This document shows, piece by piece, positions 40,175 to 48,304 of a DNA stretch of 54,010 nt. A program made the position numbers and the translations under genes. The stretch's first letter is position 1; each line of letters begins with the position of its first letter. The notes under the pieces were generated by a model. That model was not told the origin of the DNA. It searched no databases and saw only the letters and a list, made by a program, of their open reading frames with translations. Source of the stretch: a virus; IMG/VR virus record IMGVR_UViG_3300036944_000329, positions 1 through 54,010 of that record; one strand, 5' to 3'.

Positions 40175-40567
40175 ATGCTTACAAATAAAGAATACTGGGT
40201 CGAAGTAAACGCCACTGCTGAAACAGTAGTGGAAACAGCATTTGATATCCTGCAATATGATGGGATTGAATCGCCCACTATTAAACAAGTGTATGACACT
40301 ATTTTCGACAGTGTACTTCATGAAACGGTGGACGCGCATCAATGGGTTATTTATACCGCATACCATTTACCAATTCTACAGCATACAGATAATGCTGAGT
40401 ATATGGTGGACAATTTCGGCGGTGATTATGTCGAGCACGCTGTAAAGGAATCAGGTGTTGGTGGATTGCATCAGGCAATGGCTTATTGGGCACTGTATGC
40501 CGATATTGCAGATAAAATTGATTCTGATTTTATTGCAGAAACTTTGGGCGATAAAGTAAGCGAGTAA
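40175..40567 (+). CDS. Unknown protein of the accessory module
   Basis: 130 residues from the ATG at 40175 (AAAAGGTATAAGCTT upstream); the frame is open to 40124. Acidic alpha/beta protein beginning MLTNKEYWVEVNATAETVVETAFD and carrying WVIYTAYHLPILQHTDNAEYMVD, similar in style to antirestriction-type proteins of plasmids and phages. That resemblance is weak. Confidence 0.6.
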   Translation: MLTNKEYWVEVNATAETVVETAFDILQYDGIESPTIKQVYDTIFDSVLHETVDAHQWVIYTAYHLPILQHTDNAEYMVDNFGGDYVEHAVKESGVGGLHQAMAYWALYADIADKIDSDFIAETLGDKVSE

Positions 40568-40627
40568 CCATTAAACGCGCCTACTATTTGTGGGCGCATA
40601 TTTTCCTAAAGTGTAATAGGTGAAATT

Positions 40628-41176
40628 ATGTCAATTAAAAAACTTATCTCCGATATTAATAAGGCTGTAGAATGGTGGACTGATTATCAGGAGGACAACC
40701 GCGCTGGCGAGGAGTGTATTCCTTTCGATTGTATCACTGATGCATATGCTTATCGTAAAAACGATATCGATCAATCACTAATTGATACATTGGCTGAGGC
40801 TGGTATCAACACAGACAATATTGATCTGGATCGTTTAGTTGATCGCCTCTTACACTTTCATCTTGAATATGAAACGGGGCACATATTTAGTGGGCATGAC
40901 AATTACAAGGTTTATTTTGATCACTGGCCATTGCAGGAGCATCATACGCAGTTCGATATTAACTCAGATGAGCATGGTCGAATAACTCCTGCACGTCTTA
41001 AGGTGTTACAGCGTAATATAGACGCCTGCATATCCTCTTATCAGGAATACAAAACAGACAACACTATACAATCAATTGACCTTTGCTGGACTACGGATGC
41101 CGTTTGGATTGTATACGTCAACAAGGATGCGATTATAGAAGCGTACACCGATATAACAGAAGAGGTTGAAGAATAA
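40628..41176 (+). CDS. Unknown acidic protein of the accessory module
   Basis: 182 residues, acidic and helical: ISDINKAVEWWTDYQEDNRAGEECIPFD, then TLAEAGINTDNIDLDRLVDRLLHFHLE. Ribosome site AATAGGTGAAATT as in the first gene of the module. The stop overlaps the next start by 1 bp. No family recognised. Confidence 0.6.
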   Translation: MSIKKLISDINKAVEWWTDYQEDNRAGEECIPFDCITDAYAYRKNDIDQSLIDTLAEAGINTDNIDLDRLVDRLLHFHLEYETGHIFSGHDNYKVYFDHWPLQEHHTQFDINSDEHGRITPARLKVLQRNIDACISSYQEYKTDNTIQSIDLCWTTDAVWIVYVNKDAIIEAYTDITEEVEE

Positions 41177-41349
41177 TGAAAATAAAAACAGTACAAGGTT
41201 TTCGGGGTTATTGGACGGCAACCAAAGGAACCAAAGTGATTGCACGGCATAACAGCCTTACACTACTTGAGCAGGAACTAAAGGCCCAAGGATATACGGA
41301 ACACAGGGTGAAATTTTATAAAGGCGGCGAACGTGTGTACTCAATTTAA
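41176..41349 (+). CDS. Small basic protein
   Basis: 57 residues, TAATG coupling with the gene before. Basic: MKIKTVQGFRGYWTATKGTK, then LLEQELKAQGYTEHRVKFYKGGERVYSI. The shape resembles a small beta-alpha-beta protein. Function unknown. Confidence 0.55.
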   Translation: MKIKTVQGFRGYWTATKGTKVIARHNSLTLLEQELKAQGYTEHRVKFYKGGERVYSI

Positions 41350-41437
41350 AACCAGTGCAAAGGATGCGATTATAGGCGGTAGTGTGTGGGCCATAGTGGT
41401 GGCTGGATTGTTTCAAATTATTCTCATTAATGCTTAA
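41333..41437 (+). CDS. Tiny membrane protein (paralogue 1)
   Basis: 34 residues, GTG start inside the previous gene. AKDAIIGGSVWAIVVAGLFQIILINA is one membrane helix, almost the same as the end of the 41652-41780 product (GG-WA-VVAGLFQ-ILI). The two must be paralogues, which supports that both are translated. Confidence 0.5.
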   Translation: MCTQFKTSAKDAIIGGSVWAIVVAGLFQIILINA

Positions 41438-41458
41438 TCAATTCCAATAGGTAGAATC

Positions 41459-41647
41459 ATGATTATTTCTCAGTCCGTAGAGTTTGACGTTATTTTGAAA
41501 GAGAATCTCGACTATAAAGGGGAAAAGGTGTTCACTGTTATCTATGGATTGCAGGTGGAACAATTCAAGGATCTGCTAGTTGCTTTGGATGAATACACCT
41601 CATGCATCAGTCATGCCGCAGCTTGTGAAGGCTATTTTGGGGAATAA
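41459..41647 (+). CDS. Small unknown protein
   Basis: 62 residues after TAGGTAGAATC. Beta-rich start (IISQSVEFDVILKENL), helical end with YTSCISHAAACEGYF (two cysteines). Located between the two tiny membrane protein genes. Confidence 0.55.
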   Translation: MIISQSVEFDVILKENLDYKGEKVFTVIYGLQVEQFKDLLVALDEYTSCISHAAACEGYFGE

Positions 41648-41651
41648 GACA

Positions 41652-41780
41652 ATGAAGGCTCAAATTACAAAAGAGACATTTTCCTCCCTGTATAAAGCCG
41701 CAGGGGATTTTATTGGTGGTATCTTTTGGGCCGTAGTAGTTGCTGGATTGTTTCAGCTTATATTGATTCGTGTTAAATAA
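41652..41780 (+). CDS. Tiny membrane protein (paralogue 2)
   Basis: 42 residues, start after GGGGAATAAGACA. Soluble start (MKAQITKETFSSLYKAAGDF), then one membrane helix (IGGIFWAVVVAGLFQLILI). Paralogue of 41333-41437. Single-helix peptides of this size in phages may act as holins, pinholins or superinfection blockers. Confidence 0.6.
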   Translation: MKAQITKETFSSLYKAAGDFIGGIFWAVVVAGLFQLILIRVK

Positions 41781-41799
41781 CGGTTGGAGACTATAGATT

Positions 41800-42108
41800 A
41801 TGAAAATCGCATATATTGAAACGCACAAATACGCACCCGAGCTGAACAAAGCTGTTTTACAGAACGGTGCAGTGTTGGACGCGCCATCATGCTATACAAT
41901 AAGGGATTTTCGAAAGACTAATTTTCCAATGGTGCGGAAGGGTCGATGGTGTAAGATAGAATATGTCAACCATGACATGCCTGGATTAAACCGCACCTAT
42001 AATGGGCACGCCAATTATAAGGGAATAATGGTTACACTGAAGGCATTAAAAAAGCGGCATAACATGCCCAATGGTCAATTCAAAATCAGCATTAAATATA
42101 TAGGGTGA
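41800..42108 (+). CDS. Basic unknown protein of the module
   Basis: 102 residues, basic (pattern KNF-MVRKGRWCKIEYVNHDMPGLNRTYNGHANYKGIMVTLKALKKRH). Might be a small RNA- or DNA-binding protein. Ribosome site TTGGAGACTATAGATT. No family recognised. Confidence 0.6.
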   Translation: MKIAYIETHKYAPELNKAVLQNGAVLDAPSCYTIRDFRKTNFPMVRKGRWCKIEYVNHDMPGLNRTYNGHANYKGIMVTLKALKKRHNMPNGQFKISIKYIG

Positions 42109-42185
42109 TATTATGGCATGGGATACTAGAATTAGAAAATGGCGTATCAATTGAGACAATTAACCCAGTAATGGGGAATAAGACA

Positions 42186-42275
42186 ATGGCAATGATCACC
42201 ACCAAAAACCAGCGCAAGCAACACAAAGCACAACGTAAGGCCAGAAGGAATGCGCGTGGCAAGTTGTGGCAATGA
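42186..42275 (+). CDS. Tiny highly basic peptide
   Basis: 29 residues, MAMITTKNQRKQHKAQRKAR and on to GKLWQ: more than a third Lys or Arg. Start after TGGGGAATAAGACA, a sequence identical to that before the 41652 gene. Probably binds nucleic acid. Last gene of the module. Confidence 0.5.
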   Translation: MAMITTKNQRKQHKAQRKARRNARGKLWQ

Positions 42276-42293
42276 GTGACTAGTGTGAACAAT

Positions 42294-42333
42294 GGCCCGG
42301 ATTATCTTAGTAGGTAGTCCGGGCTTTATTTTT
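42294..42333 (+). terminator. Terminator of the accessory module
   Basis: GCCCGGA and TCCGGGC form a 7-bp stem across a 16-base loop, followed by TTTATTTTT. Confidence 0.85.
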
Positions 42334-42400
42334 GGCTGTAATAATGTATTTGAGATACATCTTTATCAGTGTTTCATGTGGAACATTTGCCACCATTGGT

Positions 42401-42583
42401 GCCTGAATCAATCCTTGCCTGAATCAATCCTTGCCTGTATCATCCTTGCCTGTATCATCCTTGCCTGTATCATCCTTGCCTGTATCATCCTTGCCTGTAT
42501 CATCCTTGCCTGTATCAATCTTGCCTGTATCAATCTTGCCTGTATCATCCTTGCCTATAGCATCCTTGCCTGAATCAATCCTT
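42401..42583. repeat. 12-unit tandem array, 15-16 bp period
   Basis: Twelve head-to-tail units, consensus GCCTGTATCATCCTT, starting at 42401 with two 16-bp units (gcctgaatcaatcctt), then 15-bp units, and ending with one 16-bp unit. All units are open in several frames on both strands, so the open frames here are a by-product. Confidence 0.92.
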
Positions 42584-42624
42584 GAAAGGATAGCCCACTC
42601 CCCATCCAAGCCACTATACCCCAC

Positions 42625-42811
42625 TAAACATGTCCACAAAATACACTTTTTGACATAGAATGGCATATGCCGGACATATGCCCAGATCATCCAGCCTAAA
42701 CATGTCTCCAAAATACATTTTGGACATAATCTCCAGCCTACATTATTGCACCTAAACATGTAATCGAGATACATTATTGCCAGATAACATGTATTACGTA
42801 TACATTATTGC
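42625..42811. repeat. Iteron-like repeats
   Basis: Copies begin at about 42625, 42697, 42753 and 42786, core taaACATGTnnnnnnnATACATTATT. The last two are the most complete. A related palindrome ATGTATTTGAGATACAT is at about 42346-42362. Confidence 0.6.
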
Positions 42812-43822
42812 AGCCTAGAATCCGCCTGTAAGCTTGCCTAAGACAATCTAGCCTGAGTATATACGCCACTATATGTAACAGGATAACGTGGCACACAATG
42901 TAAGATAGAAGGCCTCAGCGGCATAGTGGCGGGTAGTTTGAGGAGATTCTAACAGGATGAGATATGGTGGGAGGTGGCGTGTTAAACACCTCAAGTGATA
43001 TTGTCCAAATTACACCTCGAACGATATTGTCGAAATCTAGGTCTGGATGATCTTCACAGGAAACCAACTCAGAATTCCAGCCTCGATATGGGAGGGGGTG
43101 TTTTGGACAGAAATGCAGCCTAGAATTCCAGCCTAAATGTTCAGCCTAAATTTTACAGGGGAGAATTCTGGACAAGACGCCTGAACACTAGATATATAGG
43201 GACATCTAGCCTAGATATGCAGCCTACACTATAGGGGCAGGGGGTACTTTGGGATAGGCTCTGGCAACAATTACATAAGGGATATGTCTATCTATAGGAA
43301 TTATAAAGGGAAATTCTGGAGGGATGTCTGATCACGATGTTGTAGCAATGTATATATGTATTGCTATTACATGTATTGTAAAGAGTATTGTTGTTAGGAT
43401 GTATTTAGAATAGGGATATGTGCTAGAAATCTAGCCTAAATGTCTTGGCAAGGGTATGTGGCTACAAATCCTAGCAATAGGGACACACAAGTGTGCATAT
43501 GTGTATTTACGTGATTCCTATCTAGAGGGTCTTAGCCTATATCTTGTGCGGATATTTGTGCTGGATGTGTTGACTAGAATGCTGGTTAGAATAGGGGCTG
43601 GATATTGAGCACAGAGATGCGCACACGGATGTGGCTAGGTGGTCTTGGTAAGAAGGGGAGAATATAAATACACGTATTTCTCCCCATCTTGGTAGGATGT
43701 TCTTGTAAAAATCTCTCCCTGAGAATACTCTTCCAAGGAGGTCGGCAAACTCCCATTTTATGCGGGTTACAGACTAGCAAAATCCAATCTGTCCCCCACC
43801 CTTGGTCGGCAAACTATTTTGT

Positions 43823-45253
43823 CTAAATATCCATGCTGATCCTCTTCTTCAATGCACGTCCTCCAAATCGTAAGTATTCTTCAAATGTAAAGCACTTACA
43901 TTCAGGATTCCTTTCAATCCATCTCTGATAATCTTGTGTACGTCTTTTGAGTTTGATTGGATCTAGTCCAGAATCCTTCCCAGAATAATCTCCACCCAAC
44001 CATGACTCAAACAATCTCTGCATACGAGCACTGAGTATAGCCACTTTCATCGGTTGTCTGTTTCGAACACATCCTCTAAACAACCACTGCAACATCTCTG
44101 ACAAAGCATACCTGTCTTTATTCATAGGAACACCTTTGTGTGAGAAATAGGTGGCTACACTCTGATGAGGATGTTTGTTGATACAATATATCATCAGTTT
44201 CTTGTGACTATATTCATTAGTGGCTCTCACTGTATGTGATAGAAAACTGTGCCTACACTCTTCATCACCATCTTGATCTAAGAATGTGCAGTCCGAGCAC
44301 TCACCAATCTTAACCGTCTTTAGCCACTTCTCTGTATCGACCATCTTGCCATCAACATCTTTCCAAGATGAATACATAGTAAACAGAGTGTCCTCTAACC
44401 TTGTATCAGTCATGTCCATAAGATTCTTGATACAATTATTTAGCTCAGATCGTATTGAATCATGTTTCTGGTAATAACCCTTGGTTAATGCACCTTTGTC
44501 ATACCCATAACAACTACAATCAACAACTGTGATCAAGGATCTGAATGTTTCCATGATCTCATCCACTTTCCTCTGATCAATCTGATAGTAGTCAAAAGGT
44601 GTTTCATAATACTTGAAGTAGTGATACATGACACTTCCTTCAAACATATATGTCAGGATGACCACCTTATCGAATAGTTCAATAAGTCTTAGAGGAATCT
44701 CGAACACAAAGAACTTATCGTGTATCAGATATAGCTGTTCATTATCTGCTGCTGTCCATATATCACGATATCGTTCAAGACGTTTTCCTGTCCACGTTAC
44801 ACGCTTGTCATCTTCATTCACAGCAATGAATTGTGCTTTCAGAAGTGCTTTCGTATCTTCATTACTTACACCTGATTGAAGTGGCCTAACTGTCTCTAAC
44901 ACTTCGTCCATGACCAATATCTTCTTACCCTTTGTTGTCTTATATGCGATGCTCTTTAACATCTTCTGGGTAAGGTTCTCGAACATAGCATGTGACGTAA
45001 CAACACTCTTGTCCGTGTGTTCTAGCAAGTGTTCTAGTGATTGTGTTTTTGTATGTTTCTCTGAAGATGGTTCAGTAAAGTCTATTTCAGGACAACTCTG
45101 AATATACCTACTCACTTCTGATAGTAGTGGTGTGAATACAAAGTAGAAGTTGTCTGGATTATTATTTATCTCTTGTATTACTTCGTTAGTCTTGCCGTAA
45201 GACATCGGTGCATCATATACTAATATCTTTTTCTTGTGGTCAAACAATCCCAT
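43823..45253 (-). CDS. P-loop ATPase, putative replication or origin helicase
   Basis: 476 residues from the ATG at 45253, preceded by GGGAG; the frame extends to 45283. Residues 8-24 hold a Walker A-like VYDAPMSYGKTNEVI. ILVMDEVLETVRPL is a DE-type Walker B (DEAH-like), and VVILTYMFEGSVMYHYFKYY resembles helicase motif III. Later parts include a Cys/His pattern (CSDCTFLDQDGDEECRHSF) that may bind zinc. It resembles origin-binding-type superfamily 2 proteins only in layout. It is the gene directly beside the repeat-rich region, which supports a role in replication initiation. Confidence 0.65.
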   Translation of the reverse strand: MGLFDHKKKILVYDAPMSYGKTNEVIQEINNNPDNFYFVFTPLLSEVSRYIQSCPEIDFTEPSSEKHTKTQSLEHLLEHTDKSVVTSHAMFENLTQKMLKSIAYKTTKGKKILVMDEVLETVRPLQSGVSNEDTKALLKAQFIAVNEDDKRVTWTGKRLERYRDIWTAADNEQLYLIHDKFFVFEIPLRLIELFDKVVILTYMFEGSVMYHYFKYYETPFDYYQIDQRKVDEIMETFRSLITVVDCSCYGYDKGALTKGYYQKHDSIRSELNNCIKNLMDMTDTRLEDTLFTMYSSWKDVDGKMVDTEKWLKTVKIGECSDCTFLDQDGDEECRHSFLSHTVRATNEYSHKKLMIYCINKHPHQSVATYFSHKGVPMNKDRYALSEMLQWLFRGCVRNRQPMKVAILSARMQRLFESWLGGDYSGKDSGLDPIKLKRRTQDYQRWIERNPECKCFTFEEYLRFGGRALKKRISMDI

Positions 45254-45270
45254 CCATATCTCCCATATAA

Positions 45271-45291
45271 TAAAAGAGGACAAAGCCCTCT
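45271..45291 (-). terminator. Weak terminator after the GIY-YIG gene
   Basis: On the minus strand AGAGG/CCTCT with a 7-base loop, then TTTTA. Short stem, so probably leaky. Confidence 0.5.
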
Positions 45292-45294
45292 CGG

Positions 45295-45930
45295 TTAAAC
45301 TGATTTAGGTCTCTTGTTGTAGAGGTCAACACCTGACTTGAAGTATTGTATGATTGTCTTACGTTCTAGTTCCAGTGCCTCACCTTCTAAAAGATTTTCA
45401 GCGACCTTTCTAACCTCCACACTCCCACCACTTAATACAGCTGCGTTCAATTTCTTAGATGAAGATCTTCCGCTTGATACATGCAGGAGTCTATTTCCCT
45501 TCCCCTTTCCGACATACTTTATCTCCCCGTCCACTAATGCCTCATACACATAGTAACCTCTGAGGTCTTCGTAAAGGATGTGGAACAGTGTAGTGATCGC
45601 AGGGCTTATCATGATCTTAGTGAGTTCACTATAATCTATTTCATGATACTCGAATACCGATTTGAACCGTTCCTCGTCTATCAGATCTTCTACCAAGTTC
45701 ATACCGACAGCAACCCCCTGTGTAAAAGCAAGAGCCTGCTGTAATTTTGTGGCACTACTCGCATCGCTATAATCCCACCTCCGGTTACAAAGATCTTCCC
45801 CATTAGGGTACGAGGCAATTATTGGATAAATTGCTTCAGAGTAAGTCGTTGGTGAGTGCCCCTCATCTTCAAAACACTCCTCATAATCTTCATAAACTCG
45901 TTCTACAATCTCTAATGCCTTGCTTTTCAT
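45295..45930 (-). CDS. GIY-YIG domain protein (putative endonuclease)
   Basis: 211 residues. The C-terminal 90 residues are a GIY-YIG nuclease domain: YYVYEALVDGEIKYVGKGKGNRLLHV (the GIY analogue and YVGKGKG with catalytic Arg), a Glu in LLEGEALELERKTI, and the final Asn in LYNKRP. The N-terminal 115 residues are helical, with CFEDEGHSPTTYSEAIYPIIASYPNGE, and of unknown function. It could be a homing-type or repair nuclease. The layout differs from T4 Seg proteins, where the nuclease part is N-terminal. Confidence 0.75.
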   Translation of the reverse strand: MKSKALEIVERVYEDYEECFEDEGHSPTTYSEAIYPIIASYPNGEDLCNRRWDYSDASSATKLQQALAFTQGVAVGMNLVEDLIDEERFKSVFEYHEIDYSELTKIMISPAITTLFHILYEDLRGYYVYEALVDGEIKYVGKGKGNRLLHVSSGRSSSKKLNAAVLSGGSVEVRKVAENLLEGEALELERKTIIQYFKSGVDLYNKRPKSV

Positions 45931-45943
45931 GGAACCTCCTATA

Positions 45944-45968
45944 CAAGAAAAGGGAGCCGTATGCTCCC
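45944..45968 (-). terminator. Terminator
   Basis: On the minus strand GGGAGC, short loop, GCTCCC, then TTTTCTT, between the genes at 46004 and 45930. Confidence 0.8.
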
Positions 45969-46003
45969 GTCAAGATCATCCTAACACTCTCTATCCATCC
46001 AAG

Positions 46004-46303
46004 TCAACCCCCAGCCCAAAAGTCCCACACACCATTCTCTTGAGCCTCAATATCCGTCAAAACCATCTTATTCCCAAATGCTTGCATTGTATCCCCCATC
46101 GGCATATTCCATGTGCGTTCGCTGATCCAACTCTTACCCACTTCTCTGATGACGATTGTACCGAAGCACTCTTCCAGCTCATACACTGTGTTTGGTTTTA
46201 GCATGGATTGATCTTTCATACACACGCCAACGAAGATGTCTGGCTTACACTCCTCATCACCGGGTTGTGATGGACGTGTTACGAATCGTGCTATTGAGTT
46301 CAT
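46004..46303 (-). CDS. Unknown protein
   Basis: 99 residues: PDIFVGVCMKDQSMLKPNTVYELEECFGTIVIREVGKSWI has alternating beta strands, probably a small barrel (CDS of this type often bind nucleic acid). Coupled by 4 bp with the gene before it and followed by a terminator. Confidence 0.6.
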   Translation of the reverse strand: MNSIARFVTRPSQPGDEECKPDIFVGVCMKDQSMLKPNTVYELEECFGTIVIREVGKSWISERTWNMPMGDTMQAFGNKMVLTDIEAQENGVWDFWAGG

Positions 46304-46497
46304 CTCATCAACCCTCCAATAATCTCACCAATACTATCATCATCCAAACCCTCCCACTCACACCACTGATCTTCCGTGATCAGCTTGGATAGATAGAATT
46401 GTTCAAGAACATCCTTGTTTGAACACAGTGGTTTGTATTCACCTAGTTTGTGGTGCTGCCTGTATGCTCTAGCTATCTCTGTTTGAATGTTGTTCAC
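46300..46497 (-). CDS. Small unknown protein
   Basis: About 65 residues if the GTG at 46497 is used, supported by GGGAGAAAGG; an ATG at 46521 is also in frame. Helical, ending WEGLDDDSIGEIIGGLMR. Its 5' end overlaps the preceding gene by about 29 bp. Confidence 0.5.
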   Translation of the reverse strand: MNNIQTEIARAYRQHHKLGEYKPLCSNKDVLEQFYLSKLITEDQWCEWEGLDDDSIGEIIGGLMR

Positions 46498-46753
46498 CAA
46501 CCTTTCTCCCAAGTTCTGCAATAATCTTACGACATTCCATCACTTCACAGTATAGTAGAGCAGCAATCTCAATCCCACCATTGTCACAAAACTGATCGTA
46601 AGCAACATCTCCACCAAAAGCAGCCTCCGAGATTATGTATTTAAAGTTATTAAGCGTTCTTTCTGAAAGACCATTTGGCGCAAGCATCTTGTAGTCTTCT
46701 AGGTGGACAATATCCTCTTTAATGTTCTGCACAATACGTAGTTCTATGCTCAT
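46469..46753 (-). CDS. Unknown helical protein
   Basis: 94 residues from the ATG at 46753, which has GAGGGTGG upstream and overlaps the stop of the previous gene (ATGA). Helical (SIELRIVQNIKEDIVHLEDYKML; MECRKIIAELGRKV). Function unknown. Confidence 0.6.
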   Translation of the reverse strand: MSIELRIVQNIKEDIVHLEDYKMLAPNGLSERTLNNFKYIISEAAFGGDVAYDQFCDNGGIEIAALLYCEVMECRKIIAELGRKVGEQHSNRDS

Positions 46754-46911
46754 TTGCCACCCTCTTGCATATGTTCCTTCATCCAATCCAGCCACACTTG
46801 TGACCAAACACCTGTCACCGTAGGCATCTGTTCATAGAAAGCCTTTTCCAGCTTGTCTGCACCAAGAATCTCTTTCAGTTCTGCCGGTGATATATCTAGT
46901 GTGATTTTCAT
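46750..46911 (-). CDS. Small unknown protein
   Basis: 53 residues, MKITLDISPAELKEILGADKLEKAF, ending MKEHMQEGGK. 4-bp overlaps at both ends make it a member of the coupled chain from 47111 to 46004. Function unknown. Confidence 0.6.
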   Translation of the reverse strand: MKITLDISPAELKEILGADKLEKAFYEQMPTVTGVWSQVWLDWMKEHMQEGGK

Positions 46912-47111
46912 ACTACATTCTCCTCATCTTCTATATCGTAGAAGTACTTAACTCTCAATTTTCCGTGAATACCAACCTCAAACTCTCTCCAGACAACACA
47001 GTCTAGGTCATCATCTACATTCCCAGTCGCATCAGGAAACAGTTCCCAAAGCATCCCAATTTGCTTTAGCGTTCCGTATTCCTGCAAAGACAATTCACCA
47101 AGTTGTTTCAT
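46908..47111 (-). CDS. Small acidic protein
   Basis: 67 residues. Helical start (LGELSLQEYGTLKQIGMLWELFPDATG), then beta-like acidic end (KYFYDIEDEENVV). Directly follows the stop of the zinc-ribbon gene. Function unknown. Confidence 0.6.
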   Translation of the reverse strand: MKQLGELSLQEYGTLKQIGMLWELFPDATGNVDDDLDCVVWREFEVGIHGKLRVKYFYDIEDEENVV

Positions 47112-47429
47112 TCAATATCCCCCACAAACACACTCGTTCTCATTCCATGCCTCGCATATACATACACGACCGATTATCTCCAGTGTGTCCGGATCAACAC
47201 TATAACCAACACTGTGACCAGCCTGTTGCATGACAAGGATCGGTCTAGCACAAGCATAATCATATTCGTGATAATGAATGTAAGCATTGATCTTCATATT
47301 CCTAGCCACACAATTTAGACAGAGGTGTTCTTCGTTCTTGTCTGGCAAGATTGGTGCAGGCTCTTTGATGATAACAGAACACTGGTCACAGATGATAGCA
47401 CCATTACCGTTGTTGTATTTATAGGCCAT
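47112..47429 (-). CDS. Small zinc-ribbon-like protein
   Basis: 105 residues. CDQCSVIIKEPAPILPDKNEEHLCLNC gives a C-x2-C ... C-x2-C zinc ribbon, with a second Cys-rich end (RVCICEAWNENECVCGGY). Probably a nucleic acid or protein contact module. A single-base junction with the gene before. Confidence 0.65.
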   Translation of the reverse strand: MAYKYNNGNGAIICDQCSVIIKEPAPILPDKNEEHLCLNCVARNMKINAYIHYHEYDYACARPILVMQQAGHSVGYSVDPDTLEIIGRVCICEAWNENECVCGGY

Positions 47430-47854
47430 TACAGTTCCTCCAAATAACCTCGTTCAAACAATCCATCCAGCATATCGGATACGTCTGTAACCAATGTGCC
47501 CAAATCTGCCCTGTAAAGGATACCATCGTAGCCAATCACATCCCCATAGAATCTCACCTGAGCATTCGGCAACCATTCTTCGTAAGATGTTTTGCCCGGA
47601 TTCACCTTGCTCAACAATGATGACAATGTGTTGTCTGACAGCGTGTTCGTATCAATCTCCACCATATCAAATCGAGAACTACACATCTTCTTGTTGGTGA
47701 GAGCATTGTAGAAAGCATCTCCTGTCAGGATGGTTGCTTGCCACTCATTGTCCAGATCCACCAGCATGGAATCAGACGAAGCAACACGAACACGTTTAGC
47801 CTCGACAGTGTAAGCTGATTCAATATCAGATACGATGATCAACACTTTCTTCAT
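47429..47854 (-). CDS. Unknown protein
   Basis: 141 residues from the ATG at 47854, after TTGGAGACGCAC; four residues longer with the ATG at 47866. MKKVLIIVSDIESAYTVEAKRVRV is a beta-strand start, then a mixed alpha/beta body. Resembles no family I know. Confidence 0.55.
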   Translation of the reverse strand: MKKVLIIVSDIESAYTVEAKRVRVASSDSMLVDLDNEWQATILTGDAFYNALTNKKMCSSRFDMVEIDTNTLSDNTLSSLLSKVNPGKTSYEEWLPNAQVRFYGDVIGYDGILYRADLGTLVTDVSDMLDGLFERGYLEEL

Positions 47855-48099
47855 GTGCGTCTCCAAAGTAAGTCAAACAGATATGGACAGGATGTGTAGT
47901 CAATACGTTTGTGCTGATACATCTTGTCATGCTTTGTCTCATCAATATTCCATACACGTTGGTAGCGAAAACCATCTCCAATACATGTGATAGTGTACGT
48001 CATCTTGTCTGGATTGAACGTGTAGCTACGATGTGTTGGTTCAGTGGATGCCCAGACACGTCCCCATTTATGCTCGCTAATTTGTTTAGTGCTGATCAT
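47851..48099 (-). CDS. Small unknown protein
   Basis: 82 residues from the ATG at 48099 with GAGGAGGA upstream. ISTKQISEHKWGRVWASTEPTHRSYTFNPDKMTYTITCIGDG, a beta-rich small domain, ending in WRRT. Coupled to both neighbours. Confidence 0.6.
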   Translation of the reverse strand: MISTKQISEHKWGRVWASTEPTHRSYTFNPDKMTYTITCIGDGFRYQRVWNIDETKHDKMYQHKRIDYTSCPYLFDLLWRRT

Positions 48100-48304
48100 G
48101 TGTGTCCTCCTCAATCTCTTGTGCCCAATGTACTAATACGAAATCAAGAATACAATCTTCTGGCGTAATGTCAATAGGATCAACTCCAGCAGACCATTGT
48201 GCTGATGACCAATAATTCCAGTAGTAGTCTAGAATGTCTTTCTCTGTCAGGATTTCCTCAACACCGTTGTTACCATCAAATCCTGTTACAATGTAACGTT
48301 TCAA
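48086..48304 (-). CDS. Small acidic protein
   Basis: 72 residues, MKRYIVTGFDGNNGVEEILTEKDIL, acidic and Trp-rich (YYWNYWSSAQW), ending EIEEDTHDQH. Its end overlaps the next gene's ribosome site. It directly follows the methyltransferase gene. Function unknown. Confidence 0.55.
   Translation of the reverse strand: MKRYIVTGFDGNNGVEEILTEKDILDYYWNYWSSAQWSAGVDPIDITPEDCILDFVLVHWAQEIEEDTHDQH

Larger units (their letters stand above)
42340..43810. other. Gene-free, repeat-rich region; candidate replication origin
   Basis: About 1.47 kb without a credible gene. It contains the 15-bp array; four spaced copies of AACATGT...ATACATTATT (42625-42811); a 25-bp imperfect direct repeat ACACCTC-A--GATATTGTC (42986-43010, 43012-43036); many AGCCTA(A/G)A motifs around 43090-43220; and a bulged hairpin GGGGAG/CTCCCC at 43655-43685. 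Iteron-like repeats beside a P-loop ATPase gene suggest an origin. This is inference. Confidence 0.55.

Noticed and set aside
42401-42583. CRISPR array
   Set aside because: Units of 15-16 bp follow each other directly with no spacers and there are no cas genes.
42292-42774. Open frames on both strands across the 15-bp array, with five-residue periodic proteins
   Set aside because: A 15-bp repeat without stops is open in any copy number on both strands. No ribosome site, no family, and both strands cannot sensibly code here.
43586-43780. Minus-strand frame of 64 codons in the repeat-rich region
   Set aside because: No ribosome site and unusual composition, lying over a hairpin and repeats. 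Probably chance.
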